A DNA stretch of 38,489 nucleotides, taken from the NCBI RefSeq assembly GCF_000719555.1, contig NZ_JOGX01000068.1:1-38489 (forward strand). The letters are read 5' to 3'. The DNA is from Streptomyces sp. NRRL F-5727 (GTDB lineage Bacteria > Actinomycetota > Actinomycetes > Streptomycetales > Streptomycetaceae). The position numbers were made by a program, and so were the translations under genes. The notes under the pieces were generated by a model. It had not been told where the DNA came from and made no database searches. It was given only the letters and a program-made list of their open reading frames with translations. This document shows positions 24,498 through 35,187 of this stretch, one piece after another (position 1 is the stretch's first letter; each line of letters starts with the position of its first letter).

Positions 24498-24620
24498 GGA
24501 ACCTCCAGGGCGGCCACGAGGATCTTGTGGGAGAAAGAGACGCCACGGTACCGCGTCGCCGGAAGCCGCGGGGAGACCCGCGCCTTCCGGCGCATTCGGG
24601 GTGTGGCGTACACAGGACGG

Positions 24621-24643
24621 AAGTTGACGGTCAACTTGACGGT
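24621..24643. promoter_or_regulatory. Near-perfect 17-bp palindrome and TTGACGGT direct repeat between the RAM gene and thiL
   Basis: AAGTTGAC (24621-24628) and GTCAACTT (24630-24637) form an inverted repeat around one G. TTGACGGT occurs twice in a row with a 12-nt period (24624-24631 and 24636-24643). Short spacing and perfect symmetry point to a dimeric repressor operator rather than an RNA hairpin. TTGAC also provides -35-like elements on both strands. Confidence 0.6.
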
Positions 24644-24730
24644 ACCCAGCACGGTGACGGCCCGCGACCCGCGGCGTGAGCGGACGCTCCGCCGACCGCC
24701 GGCCGGCACGACGACACGAGGTGAGACGCG

Positions 24731-25689
24731 GTGAAGGGCACAGTCGGAGAACTGGGCGAGTTCGGGCTCATCAGGGAGCTCACGTCCCGGCTCACCTCCA
24801 CCCCGGCGGTACGGATCGGGCCCGGCGACGACGCCGCCGTGGTCTCCGCCCCGGACCGGCGCGTGGTGGCCAGCACGGACATCCTGCTCGAAGGACGGCA
24901 CTTCCGCCGCGACTGGTCGACGGCGTACGACGTCGGCCGCAAGGCCGCCGCGCAGAACCTCGCGGACATCGCCGCCATGGGCGCGGTCCCCACCGCGCTC
25001 CTCCTCGGCCTCGTCGTCCCGGCCGAACTGCCCGTCACCTGGCCCACGGAGCTCATGGACGGACTCCGCGACGAATGTCAGGTCGCGGGCGCGGCGGTGG
25101 TCGGCGGCGACGTCGTCCGCGGCGACACGATCATGGTCTCCATCACCGCCCTCGGCGACCTCCGCAACCACGAACCGGTCACCCGGGGCGGCGCCCAGCC
25201 CGGCGACGTCGTCGCCTACACCGGCTGGCTCGGCTGGTCCGCCGCCGGTTACGCGGTCCTCTCCCGCGGCTTCCGCTCCCCCCGCGCCTTCGTCGAGGCC
25301 CACCGCCGCCCCGAACCGCCGTACCACGCGGGCCCCGCGGCCGCCGGGCTCGGCGCCACCGCCATGTGCGACGTCAGCGACGGCCTGATCGCCGACCTCG
25401 GCCACATCGCCGAGGCCAGCAACGTCCGCATCGACCTGCGCTCCGGCCTCATCGACATCCCCAGCCAGATGCACGACATCGGCCAGGCCGTCGGCGTCGA
25501 CCCGCGCCAGTGGGTCCTCACCGGAGGCGAGGACCACGCGATCGTCGCCACCTTCCCGCCGGACGTGAAGCTGCCCGCCCGCTGGAAGGTCATCGGAGAG
25601 GTCATCGCCCCCTCTGCGCTGCCCCAGGTGACCGTCGACGGCGCCCCCTGGCACAGCGCCGGCGGCTGGGACCACTTCGGGGAGACCGA

Positions 25690-25693
<4 letters not shown>
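24731..25693 (+). CDS. thiL: Thiamine-monophosphate kinase
   Basis: This encodes a 320-residue enzyme from GTG 24731, with GAGG 9 nt upstream. It phosphorylates thiamine phosphate to the active cofactor thiamine diphosphate. The N-terminal [10 protein letters not shown] (29-38) holds metal/ATP-binding aspartates. [49 protein letters not shown] and [13 protein letters not shown] are all conserved. The length is normal. Its stop overlaps the start of thiD (GTGA). Confidence 0.95.
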
Positions 25694-26493
<800 letters not shown>

Positions 26494-26523
26494 GTCCGGC
26501 CCCCTGTTTCCGGGCAAGGCAAA

Positions 26524-26551
26524 AGGCCGGTTCACCGAGGTGAACCGGCCT
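26524..26551. terminator. Bidirectional terminator between thiD and rpmB
   Basis: A perfect 12-bp stem (26524-26535 with 26540-26551), loop CGAG. On the minus strand the stem is followed by TTTTGCC, a real T-run, so it is best as the rpmB terminator. On the plus strand it would also stop thiLD transcripts. Confidence 0.8.
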
Positions 26552-26597
26552 CTCAAGGCAACCGCAGGGGCTGCGCTACGACACGGAAACGTCGCGA

Positions 26598-26783
26598 TTA
26601 GCGCGAGACCTTGCCGGCCTTGATGCACGAGGTGCAGACGTTGAGCCGCTTCGGCGTCCGACCGACCACGGCACGCACACGCTGGATGTTCGGGTTCCAG
26701 CGACGAGACGTACGGCGGTGCGAGTGCGAAATGTTGTTGCCGAAGCCCGGCCCCTTGCCGCAGACGTCGCAGTTGGCAGCCAC
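26598..26783 (-). CDS. rpmB: 50S ribosomal protein L28 (zinc-binding form)
   Basis: This encodes a 61-residue protein from GTG 26783, with GGAG 6 nt upstream. [25 protein letters not shown] followed by [11 protein letters not shown] is standard L28. Four cysteines in two CxxC pairs (C5, C8, C50, C53) make it the zinc-binding C+ form; Streptomyces generally carry zinc-free paralogues elsewhere under Zur control. It is transcribed alone, with a structured leader and a U-rich terminator. Confidence 0.97.
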   Translation of the reverse strand: MAANCDVCGKGPGFGNNISHSHRRTSRRWNPNIQRVRAVVGRTPKRLNVCTSCIKAGKVSR

Positions 26784-26797
26784 GGGTCACTCCAAAG

Positions 26798-26847
26798 ACT
26801 TCAGATTTACAGTGAGATCCGGCGCACCGGAATCAGGAGTCTGAAGT
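26798..26847 (-). promoter_or_regulatory. Structured 5' leader of rpmB
   Basis: In the rpmB leader, an outer 8-bp stem pairs 26798-26805 with 26840-26847. An inner stem around 26816-26834 (GATCCGG with CCGGA-ATC, one bulge) stacks inside it. On the mRNA strand ACTCC just after the first outer arm could alternatively pair with the GGAGT of the rpmB ribosome site at 26789-26793. A further hairpin, 26863-26869 with 26874-26880, lies upstream. Confidence 0.4.
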
Positions 26848-26889
26848 GGCTTGCCGGGGATGGCCCGGCGAGTGCCGGGCAACCGAAGC

Positions 26890-26919
26890 AGCATACAACG
26901 ACTGCTCCGGTGGAACGAA
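26890..26919 (-). promoter_or_regulatory. Putative rpmB promoter
   Basis: Read on the minus strand, TTCGTT (26919-26914) and TATGCT (26895-26890) are 18 nt apart. The start point would be near 26883, giving a leader of about 100 nt. Confidence 0.45.
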
Positions 26920-27015
26920 ACTACCACGGTCCGGGCCCACCCCGTCCCGGCCGCCCGGTCCGGAGCACCCCCGGTCTACCCTGCGGTGAGCTTCACCGCC
27001 GAAGGAGGACCCCCG

Positions 27016-28704
27016 TTGTCGCGAGCCCCGCAGCCCTTCGACCCCACCGTACGGAGTGACGAGCGTCTCGTCCTCGACGCCGGGGCGGTACGGGCCTGGA
27101 GCGCGCGGACGGCCGAGGCGCTCGGACGGGAGCGGGCCGCCATCGACGCCATCAACGTCTACCCGGTCGCCGACGGCGACACCGGCACCAACCTCTGCCT
27201 GACCGCCGACGCCGCCCACCGGGCCGTCGAGGCCGTCTTCACCGCCCCCGGGGCCTCCGGCGCCTCCGCGCCCGACACCGCCGACGCCGTACGGGCCATG
27301 GCCCACGGCGCCCTCCTCGGCGCCCGCGGCAACTCCGGCACCATCCTGTCCCAGCTGCTCCGCGGCATGTCCGGGGTGCTCGCCGAGGGCGCCGACGGCG
27401 ACCACCTCGCCCGCGCCCTCGCCGCCGCCGCCTCCTCCGCCCGCGAGGCCGTCGCCCACCCCGAGGAGGGCACGATCCTCACCGTCGCCTCCGCCGCCGC
27501 GGCGGGCTGCGCGGCCGGGGGAACCCTCGCGGACGTGGCCAGGAGGGCCTACGACGGGGCCAGGGCCGCCCTGGAGGCCACCCCGGGGCAGCTGGCCGTG
27601 CTCGGGCGCGCGGGGGTCGTGGACGCCGGCGGACAGGGCCTGGTGGCCGTCCTCGGGGCGCTGGTGGAGACGGTGACCGGCCGGGCGCCGGACGTGCTGG
27701 CGCCGTCCCCCGGCGTACGGGCGCTGCCCGAGGGGCCGGGGGAGCCCTGCGGCCCCGGCGGCGAGGGACCCGGCTACGAGGTCCTGTACCTCCTGGAGGC
27801 CGAGGACGCCGCCGTCGAACTCCTCCGGGCCCGGCTCGACGCCCTCGGCGACTCCCTCGTCGTCGTCGGCGGCGACGGGCTCTGGAACGTCCACGTCCAC
27901 GTGGACGACGCCGGCGCCGCCGTCGAGGCCGGGATCGAGGCCGGCCGGCCGCACCGGATCCGCATCACCCACTTCGCGAGCACCGTGCCCGCGCCCGCCC
28001 CTGCCGAGGCCGGGGGCACCGCCCGGGCGCGCGAGGAACGGGCCGCCCGCGCCGTCGTCGCCGTCCTCCCCGGCGAGGGACTCGCCGGACTCTGCGCCGA
28101 GGCCGGCGCCACCACCGTCCAGGCCCGGCCCGGCGAACCGCCCGCGGGCGACGAACTCCTCGCCGCCGTCCGCCGCGCCCACGCGCGCGAGGTCGTCCTC
28201 CTGCCCAACGACACCGATCTGCGGGCCGCCGCCGCGACCGTCGCCGAACGGGCCCGCGCCGAAGGCATCAGGGTCGCCCTCATCCCGACCCGGGCCGCCG
28301 TCCAGGGCATCGCCGCCCTCGCCGTCCACGAACCCGGGCGCAGCTTCGACGAGGACGTCGTCGCCATGACCGCCGCCGCCGGCGCCACCCGCTACGCCGA
28401 ACTCGCCGTCGCCGAGCACCGGTCCTTCACCTCCGCCGGCGTCTGCCAGGCCGGGGACGTCCTGGGCCTCATCGAGGGCGACGTCGCCGTCATCGGCCAG
28501 GACCTCACCGACACCGCCCGCACCGTCCTCGACCGGATGCTCCAGGCCGGCGGCGAACTCGTCACCCTCGTCGTCGCCGACGGCACCCCGCCCGGCCTCG
28601 CCGGCACCCTCGAAGCCCACGTCCGGCGCGGCTACCTGGCCGTCGACACCGTCACCTACCACGCGGGCGCCGGCGCCCCGCCGCTCCTCATCGGGGTCGA
28701 ATAG
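27016..28704 (+). CDS. DAK2-domain protein, FakA-like (YloV family)
   Basis: This encodes a 562-residue protein. I chose TTG 27016 because GGAGG lies 7 nt upstream and TACCCT at 26977-26982 would place the mRNA start near 26989, after the upstream in-frame GTG 26986. The N-terminal ~200 residues are a DhaL/DAK2 kinase domain with INVYPVADGDTGTNL (nucleotide-binding aspartates) and ARGNSGTILSQLLRG. The middle and C-terminal parts (from about 240) match the FakA/YloV regulatory region. The family includes FakA, the ATP-binding subunit of fatty-acid kinase, which pairs with a DegV-type FakB. The location directly before recG is shared with Firmicutes. No fakB is present here. Confidence 0.85.
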   Translation: MSRAPQPFDPTVRSDERLVLDAGAVRAWSARTAEALGRERAAIDAINVYPVADGDTGTNLCLTADAAHRAVEAVFTAPGASGASAPDTADAVRAMAHGALLGARGNSGTILSQLLRGMSGVLAEGADGDHLARALAAAASSAREAVAHPEEGTILTVASAAAAGCAAGGTLADVARRAYDGARAALEATPGQLAVLGRAGVVDAGGQGLVAVLGALVETVTGRAPDVLAPSPGVRALPEGPGEPCGPGGEGPGYEVLYLLEAEDAAVELLRARLDALGDSLVVVGGDGLWNVHVHVDDAGAAVEAGIEAGRPHRIRITHFASTVPAPAPAEAGGTARAREERAARAVVAVLPGEGLAGLCAEAGATTVQARPGEPPAGDELLAAVRRAHAREVVLLPNDTDLRAAAATVAERARAEGIRVALIPTRAAVQGIAALAVHEPGRSFDEDVVAMTAAAGATRYAELAVAEHRSFTSAGVCQAGDVLGLIEGDVAVIGQDLTDTARTVLDRMLQAGGELVTLVVADGTPPGLAGTLEAHVRRGYLAVDTVTYHAGAGAPPLLIGVE

Positions 28705-28766
28705 CCGGGCCCGGTCCGGCGGGTTGTCCACAGGCATCGCCCCGACTGTCGGCGTCGTGGTGTGCA

Positions 28767-30965
28767 ATGGACGACGTGCCCGCGCTCGACGAACCCCTCA
28801 AGAAGTCCCTCGGCCCCGCCACCGCCAAGGTCATGGCCGAGGCCCTCGACCTGCACACGGTCGGCGACCTCCTCCACCACTACCCCCGGCGGTACGCCGA
28901 GCGGGGCGAGCTGACCACCCTCTCCGACCTGCCGCTCGACGAGCACGTCACGGTCGTCGCCCAGGTCTCCGACGCCCGCGTGCACACCTTCAACGGCGCC
29001 AAGGGCCGCGGCCAGCGGCTCGAAGTGACCATCACCGACGGCTACGGCCGGCTCCAGCTGGTCTTCTTCGGCAAGGGCGTCCACAAGCCCCACCACGACC
29101 TGCTGCCCGGCACCCGCGCGATGTTCTCCGGCAAGGTCTCCCTCTTCAACCGCCGCCTCCAGCTCGCCCACCCCGCCTACGAACTGCTGCGCGGCGACGG
29201 CGACGCGGCGGTGGACGCCTGGGCCGGCGCCCTCATCCCGATCTACCCGGCCACCACCAAGCTGGAGTCCTGGAAGATCGCCAAGGCCGTCGACGCCGTC
29301 CTGCCCAGCGCCGCGGACGCCGTCGACCCGCTCCCCGAGGCCCTCCGCGAGGGCCGCGGCCTCGCCGAACTCCCCGACGCGCTCCGCCTGATCCACCGCC
29401 CCCGCACCCAGGCGGACATCGCCGCCGCCCGCGAACGGCTCAAGTGGGACGAGGCGTTCGTCCTCCAGGTCGCCCTCGCCCGCCGCCGGCACGCCGACAC
29501 CCAGCTCCCCGCCGTCCCCCGCCGCCCCGCCGCCGACGGCCTCCTCACCGCCTTCGACGCCAAGCTCCCCTTCACGCTCACCGACGGCCAGCGCAAGGTC
29601 TCCAAGGAGATCTTCGACGACCTCGCCACCGACCACCCCATGCACCGCCTCCTCCAGGGCGAGGTCGGCTCGGGCAAGACCCTGGTGGCGCTGCGGGCCA
29701 TGCTCGCCGTCGTCGACGCCGGGGGACAGGCCGCGATGCTCGCCCCCACCGAGGTCCTCGCCCAGCAGCACCACCGGTCCGTCACCGAGATGATGGGCGA
29801 GCTCGCCGAGGGGGGCATGCTCGGGGGCGCCGACAAGGCCACCAAGGTCGTGCTGCTCACCGGCTCCATGGGGACCGCCGCCCGCCGGCAGGCCCTGCTC
29901 GACCTGGTCACCGGCGAGGCCGGCATCGTCATCGGCACCCACGCCCTCATCGAGGACAAGGTCAAGTTCCACGACCTCGGCCTCGTCGTCGTCGACGAGC
30001 AGCACCGCTTCGGCGTCGAGCAGCGCGACGCGCTCCGGGGCAAGGGCAAGCAGCCCCCGCACCTGCTCGTCATGACCGCCACCCCGATCCCGCGCACGGT
30101 CGCCATGACCGTCTTCGGCGACCTGGAGACCTCCGTCCTCGACCAGCTCCCCGCCGGACGCTCTCCGATCGCCAGCCATGTCGTCCCCGCCGCCGACAAG
30201 CCGCACTTCCTCACGCGCGCGTGGGAGCGGGTCCGCGAGGAGGTGGAGAACGGCCACCAGGCGTATGTCGTCTGCCCCCGCATCGGCGATGAGGAGGACC
30301 AGAAGAAGGCCGCCAAGCGCAAGCCCTCCGCCGAGGACGAGGCCGAGAAGCGCCCCCCGCTCGCCGTCCTCGACGTCGCCGAGAAGCTCGCCGCCGGCCC
30401 CCTCGCCGGGCTCCGGATCGCCGTCCTGCACGGGCGCATGCACCCCGACGACAAGGACGACGTCATGCGCCGCTTCGCCGCCGGCGAGCTCGACGTCCTT
30501 GTCGCCACCACCGTCATCGAGGTCGGCGTCAACGTGCCCAACGCCACCGCCATGGTGATCATGGACGCCGACCGCTTCGGCGTCTCCCAGCTCCACCAGC
30601 TCCGCGGCCGCGTCGGCCGAGGCTCGGCCCCCGGCCTCTGCCTCCTGGTCACCGAGATGCCCGAGGCGAGCCCCGCCCGGCAGCGCCTCGGCGCCGTCGC
30701 CTCCACCCTCGACGGCTTCGAGCTCTCCCGCATCGACCTCGAACAGCGCCGCGAGGGCGACGTCCTCGGCCAGGCCCAGTCCGGCGTCCGCTCCTCCCTC
30801 CGGGTCCTCGCCGTCATCGAGGACGAGGAGGTCATCGCCGCCGCCCGCGAGGAGGCCACCGCCCTCGTCCTCGCCGACCCGGACCTGGCCGCCCACCCGG
30901 GCCTGCGCACCGCCCTGGACGCCCTGCTCAGCGAGGAGCGGGAGGAGTACCTGGAGAAGGGCTGA
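28767..30965 (+). CDS. recG: ATP-dependent DNA helicase RecG
   Basis: This encodes a 732-residue superfamily 2 helicase from ATG 28767. It has an N-terminal wedge/OB domain, Walker A GEVGSGKT (298-305), Walker B DEQH (410-413), TATPIPRT, and the C-terminal helicase motifs LHGRMHPDDKDDVMRRF, ATTVIEVGVNVPNA and QLRGRVGRG. RecG remodels stalled replication forks and branch-migrates Holliday junctions. A lysine/glutamate-rich insert (KKAAKRKPSAEDEAEK) lies between motifs, as often in actinobacteria. There is no clear ribosome site. It is followed by rsmD. Confidence 0.96.
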   Translation: MDDVPALDEPLKKSLGPATAKVMAEALDLHTVGDLLHHYPRRYAERGELTTLSDLPLDEHVTVVAQVSDARVHTFNGAKGRGQRLEVTITDGYGRLQLVFFGKGVHKPHHDLLPGTRAMFSGKVSLFNRRLQLAHPAYELLRGDGDAAVDAWAGALIPIYPATTKLESWKIAKAVDAVLPSAADAVDPLPEALREGRGLAELPDALRLIHRPRTQADIAAARERLKWDEAFVLQVALARRRHADTQLPAVPRRPAADGLLTAFDAKLPFTLTDGQRKVSKEIFDDLATDHPMHRLLQGEVGSGKTLVALRAMLAVVDAGGQAAMLAPTEVLAQQHHRSVTEMMGELAEGGMLGGADKATKVVLLTGSMGTAARRQALLDLVTGEAGIVIGTHALIEDKVKFHDLGLVVVDEQHRFGVEQRDALRGKGKQPPHLLVMTATPIPRTVAMTVFGDLETSVLDQLPAGRSPIASHVVPAADKPHFLTRAWERVREEVENGHQAYVVCPRIGDEEDQKKAAKRKPSAEDEAEKRPPLAVLDVAEKLAAGPLAGLRIAVLHGRMHPDDKDDVMRRFAAGELDVLVATTVIEVGVNVPNATAMVIMDADRFGVSQLHQLRGRVGRGSAPGLCLLVTEMPEASPARQRLGAVASTLDGFELSRIDLEQRREGDVLGQAQSGVRSSLRVLAVIEDEEVIAAAREEATALVLADPDLAAHPGLRTALDALLSEEREEYLEKG

Positions 30966-31033
30966 TCGAGCTCCCGGCCGGTACCGCCATATCCTGAGAC
31001 GTACGCACTGGACGACTCAGGACGAGGACACCG

Positions 31034-32118
<1,085 letters not shown>

Positions 32119-32153
32119 CGCGCGGCCACCGCCGCTGACGCTCCGTCACCTGG

Positions 32154-32183
32154 TGTCGGGCGGGCCGCGACTGCCCTTACAGT
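32154..32183 (+). promoter_or_regulatory. Candidate promoter upstream of the DivIVA-like gene
   Basis: TGTCGG (32154-32159) and TACAGT (32178-32183) are 18 nt apart, in the gap after coaD and about 45 nt before the next start codon. This is a moderate match only. Confidence 0.35.
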
Positions 32184-32228
32184 CGTCCCGTCCGTCTCCA
32201 TCCAGCTGTAGAGAGTGGCGAGCACCCG

Positions 32229-33260
32229 GTGGACGTGCAGAAGAAGCTCGACGAGATCGTCGCGACCGTACAGAACGCCCGCTCGATGCCCATGTCGGCC
32301 TCCTGCGTGGTCAACCGCGCCGAGCTGCTCGCCCTCCTCGACGAGGTGCGGGGCGCCCTGCCGAACTCCCTCGCCCAGGCCCAGGAGCTCATCGGCGGGC
32401 GCGAGCAGCTGGTCGAGCAGGCCCGCCAGGAGGCCGAGCGGATCATCGAGGCCGCGCACGCCGAGCGCGGCACGATCGTCTCCGACACCCAGATCGCCCG
32501 GCAGTCCCAGGAGGAGGCCGACCGGATCCTCTCCGAGGCCCGCCGGGAGGCCGAGGAGATCCGCGCCGAGGCCGACGAGTACGTCGACTCCAAGCTCGCC
32601 AACTTCGAGGTCGTCCTCAACAAGACCATCGGCTCCGTCGACCGCGGCCGCGAGAAGCTCCTCGGCCGCGGCCCCGGCCTGGACGAGCACGGCTACGCCG
32701 ACGAGGACGCCCCCGAGTACAGCGCCGACCCGCAGACGCTGATCGCCCGCGCCGACGAGTACGTGGACGCCAAGCTGGGCGCCTTCGAGGCGGTCCTCTC
32801 CAAGACCCTGGAGGCCGTCGGCCGCGGCCGGCAGAAGCTGCACGGCCGGATCGCCACCGACGCCCTCGGCGAGCACATGGCCGCCCAGGACGGCCTCGGC
32901 CAGTCCGTGCACACCAGCGACGCCGACTACCTCGCCGGACTGGCCGAGCTCGCCGACCCGGAGCCGGCCGCCGCCCCCGCGCCCGCCCCCGTCGCCGCGC
33001 AGATCCCGCCCCAGCAGGACCCGTACGGCTACCCGCAGCAGCCCCAGCAGGTGGACCCGTACGGCTACCCGCAGCAGGACCCCTACGTGTACCAGCAGCC
33101 CCAGCAGGTGGACCCGTACGGCTACCCCCAGCAGGACCCCTACGGATACCAGCAGCAGCCCCAGGTCCAGCCGCAGCCGGCCGCGCTCGACGAGACCAGC
33201 TTCTTCGACACGAGCATGATCGACCTGGAGCAGCTGCGCCGGTACGAGCAGGGCCAGTAG
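32229..33260 (+). CDS. DivIVA-like coiled-coil cell-division/growth protein
   Basis: This encodes a 343-residue cytoplasmic protein from GTG 32229. It has an N-terminal helical segment (1-60), a long E/A/R-rich coiled coil (about 55-145), and an acidic linker. Then comes a second copy of the segment ADEYVD-KL--FE-VL-KT (115-147 repeated at 175-207, offset 60 residues). A low-complexity tail (about 260-315) carries several DPYGYPQQ-type repeats, and the C-terminus is SFFDTSMIDLEQLRRYEQGQ. Homologues are often labelled cell division initiation protein or ATP synthase B-like; the coiled coil with a Q-rich tail resembles DivIVA-family scaffolds. The function is inferred only from this architecture. 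Confidence 0.8.
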   Translation: MDVQKKLDEIVATVQNARSMPMSASCVVNRAELLALLDEVRGALPNSLAQAQELIGGREQLVEQARQEAERIIEAAHAERGTIVSDTQIARQSQEEADRILSEARREAEEIRAEADEYVDSKLANFEVVLNKTIGSVDRGREKLLGRGPGLDEHGYADEDAPEYSADPQTLIARADEYVDAKLGAFEAVLSKTLEAVGRGRQKLHGRIATDALGEHMAAQDGLGQSVHTSDADYLAGLAELADPEPAAAPAPAPVAAQIPPQQDPYGYPQQPQQVDPYGYPQQDPYVYQQPQQVDPYGYPQQDPYGYQQQPQVQPQPAALDETSFFDTSMIDLEQLRRYEQGQ

Positions 33261-33277
33261 CCGGCGGAGGGGCCGGA

Positions 33278-33307
33278 TTGGGCCCTGGGCGAAGCGTCCA
33301 GTATCCT
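33278..33307 (+). promoter_or_regulatory. Promoter of the DUF177-rpmF-rnc-mutM operon
   Basis: TTGGGC (33278-33283) and TATCCT (33302-33307) are 18 nt apart. The leader of about 90 nt contains a 6-bp hairpin, GCTGCC (33341-33346) with GGCAGC (33354-33359). Confidence 0.5.
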
Positions 33308-33404
33308 GGCTCTTCGGTCGCGTGTATGCCCGCGATCCAGGCTGCCCGCGAGCGGCAGCCCCCGTGAAACTTGCGACGCGAACGATCCGAAAGCAGGAAG
33401 AACC

Positions 33405-34043
33405 CTGAGCACGCGCCTCGACCACCGCAACCCCCTCGTGTTCGACACGCACGAGCTGGGGCGGCGTCCCGGTGCCCTCCAGCGGATCTCCCGCACGGTC
33501 GACGCGCCCGCCGATCTCGGCGTCGCGGGGGTCGTCGGAGTGCCCGAGGGCGCTCCGGTGGAGATCGAGCTCCGACTCGAGTCGGTCATGGAAGGGGTGC
33601 TTGTCACAGGCACCGCCCGTGCATCGGCCGAGGGGGAGTGCGTAAGGTGTCTGGAGCCCGTCGAGCTGGAGCTCGACGCGGACTTCCAGGAGATGTTCTC
33701 GTACCCCGACTCCGACGACCGGGGCCGCGCCAAGGCGGCCTCGGACGACGAGGACGACGAAGCCGAGGACATGATCCCCCTCGAGGACGGCATGTTCGAC
33801 CTCGAACCCGTGCTGCGTGACGCAGTGGTACTCGCGCTGCCCATGCAGCCGGTGTGCCGGGAGGACTGTGCGGGTCTGTGTTCCGAATGCGGAATCAACC
33901 TGAACGACGACCCGGACCACCACCACGACGCCACCGACATCCGTTGGGCGGCACTGCAGGAACTCGCCGGTTCGCTGGGAGCCGACGAGAAGGACAACAT
34001 GAGCGACGCCGCTACCGGTGTCGACGAGAAGCAGGAGAAGTAG
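33405..34043 (+). CDS. yceD: DUF177 (YceD) protein, ribosome-biogenesis associated
   Basis: Read from a CTG at 33405 it is 212 residues; from GTG 33438 it would be 201. I favour CTG because AGGA lies 7 nt upstream, nothing resembling a ribosome site precedes the GTG, and the extra residues include [18 protein letters not shown], which I recall as the conserved start of Streptomyces homologues. The core has CVRCLEP, an acidic insert (DDEDDEAED), and a C-terminal cysteine cluster [11 protein letters not shown] that probably binds zinc. In most bacteria this gene precedes rpmF and is linked to 23S rRNA/50S assembly; here rpmF follows by 2 bp. Confidence 0.85.
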   Translation: MSTRLDHRNPLVFDTHELGRRPGALQRISRTVDAPADLGVAGVVGVPEGAPVEIELRLESVMEGVLVTGTARASAEGECVRCLEPVELELDADFQEMFSYPDSDDRGRAKAASDDEDDEAEDMIPLEDGMFDLEPVLRDAVVLALPMQPVCREDCAGLCSECGINLNDDPDHHHDATDIRWAALQELAGSLGADEKDNMSDAATGVDEKQEK

Positions 34044-34045
34044 CC

Positions 34046-34219
34046 GTGGCTGTTCCGAAGCGGAAGATGTCGCGCAGCAACACGCGCCACCGCCGGTCGC
34101 AGTGGAAGGCTGCGGTCCCCACCCTGGTTTCGTGTGAGCGTTGCCAGGAGCCGAAGCTGCAGCACATCGCGTGCCCGAGCTGCGGCACCTACAACAAGCG
34201 CCAGGTCCTCTCGGTCTGA
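34046..34219 (+). CDS. rpmF: 50S ribosomal protein L32 (zinc-binding form)
   Basis: This encodes a 57-residue protein from GTG 34046, with GGAG 8 nt upstream, only 2 bp after the DUF177 gene. [20 protein letters not shown] is the canonical L32 start. Zinc ligands are C30, C33, C43 and C46 (CERC and CPSC), so this is the C+ form. It is part of the yceD-rpmF-rnc-mutM operon. Confidence 0.97.
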   Translation: MAVPKRKMSRSNTRHRRSQWKAAVPTLVSCERCQEPKLQHIACPSCGTYNKRQVLSV

Positions 34220-34239
34220 GCGGGCTGGTGAGAGGCACG

Positions 34240-35034
34240 ATGTCTGACAACATCAACAACGCCTCGTCCCACACGCTTCTGGAAGGGCGGCTCGGGTATC
34301 ACCTCGAGTCCGCCCTTCTGGTGCGTGCGCTGACCCACCGCTCGTACGCGTACGAGAACGGCGGTCTGCCCACCAACGAGCGGCTGGAGTTCCTCGGGGA
34401 CTCCGTGCTCGGCCTGGTGGTCACCGACACCCTCTACCGCACGCACCCCGATCTGCCCGAGGGCCAGCTGGCCAAGCTCCGGGCCGCGGTGGTCAACTCG
34501 CGTGCGCTGGCGGACGTCGGGCGCGGCCTCGACCTGGGCTCCTTCATCCGGCTCGGCCGGGGCGAAGAGGGCACGGGCGGCCGGGACAAGGCATCCATCC
34601 TCGCCGACACCCTCGAAGCGGTGATCGGCGCGGTCTATCTCGACCAGGGTCTCGACGCGGCCTCCGAGCTGGTGCACCGGCTCTTCGACCCGCTGATCGA
34701 GAAGTCCTCCAACCTCGGTGCCGGACTGGACTGGAAGACCAGCCTCCAGGAGCTCACCGCGGCCGAGGGTCTCGGCGTGCCGGAGTACCTCGTCTCCGAG
34801 GAGGGCCCCGACCACGAGAAGACCTTCACTGCTGCCGCCCGCGTCGGTGGTGTCTCGTACGGCACCGGCACCGGCCGCAGCAAGAAGGAGGCGGAGCAGC
34901 AGGCCGCCGAATCCGCGTGGCGCGCGATCCGCGCGGCCGCGGACGAGCGGGTGGCGGCGGCCAAGGCCGAAGCCGAGGCCGGCGCGACCGGCGAGCGGGA
35001 CCGGGAGGACGGGGCCGCACCGGCCACCGCCTGA
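34240..35034 (+). CDS. rnc: Ribonuclease III
   Basis: This encodes a 264-residue double-strand-specific endoribonuclease from ATG 34240. The signature [13 protein letters not shown] is at 47-59 (catalytic E50, D54) and the second metal site is in [11 protein letters not shown] (D123, E126). A C-terminal double-stranded RNA-binding domain spans about 170-240, and the last ~30 residues are a charged, disordered tail. It matures rRNA and many mRNAs. In Streptomyces RNase III (AbsB) is also a global regulator of antibiotic production. Confidence 0.96.
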   Translation: MSDNINNASSHTLLEGRLGYHLESALLVRALTHRSYAYENGGLPTNERLEFLGDSVLGLVVTDTLYRTHPDLPEGQLAKLRAAVVNSRALADVGRGLDLGSFIRLGRGEEGTGGRDKASILADTLEAVIGAVYLDQGLDAASELVHRLFDPLIEKSSNLGAGLDWKTSLQELTAAEGLGVPEYLVSEEGPDHEKTFTAAARVGGVSYGTGTGRSKKEAEQQAAESAWRAIRAAADERVAAAKAEAEAGATGERDREDGAAPATA

Positions 35035-35075
35035 CCGTCGCCCCGCGACCGCCCGCATCCTTCAGCGGAGTCTTC

Positions 35076-35102
35076 CCGCCCGCCCCCGCCAGGGGCGGGC
35101 GG
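35076..35102 (+). terminator. GC-rich hairpin between rnc and mutM
   Basis: A perfect 11-bp stem (35076-35086 with 35092-35102) with a 5-nt loop, 41 bp after the rnc stop. It may terminate or attenuate transcription before mutM. Confidence 0.55.
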
Positions 35103-35187
35103 AGCCGTTTCCGGAGGCCGCGGGGCCTGTCGGTCCCTGGCGGTAGGCTGCGAGGACCACCACCCCGTACCCCTCCGGAGGAGTCCC

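Noticed and set aside
24498..24730. A TPP riboswitch upstream of thiL
   Set aside because: I looked for the CTGAGA and related conserved elements of the THI box and did not find them. The striking element there is a DNA palindrome instead.
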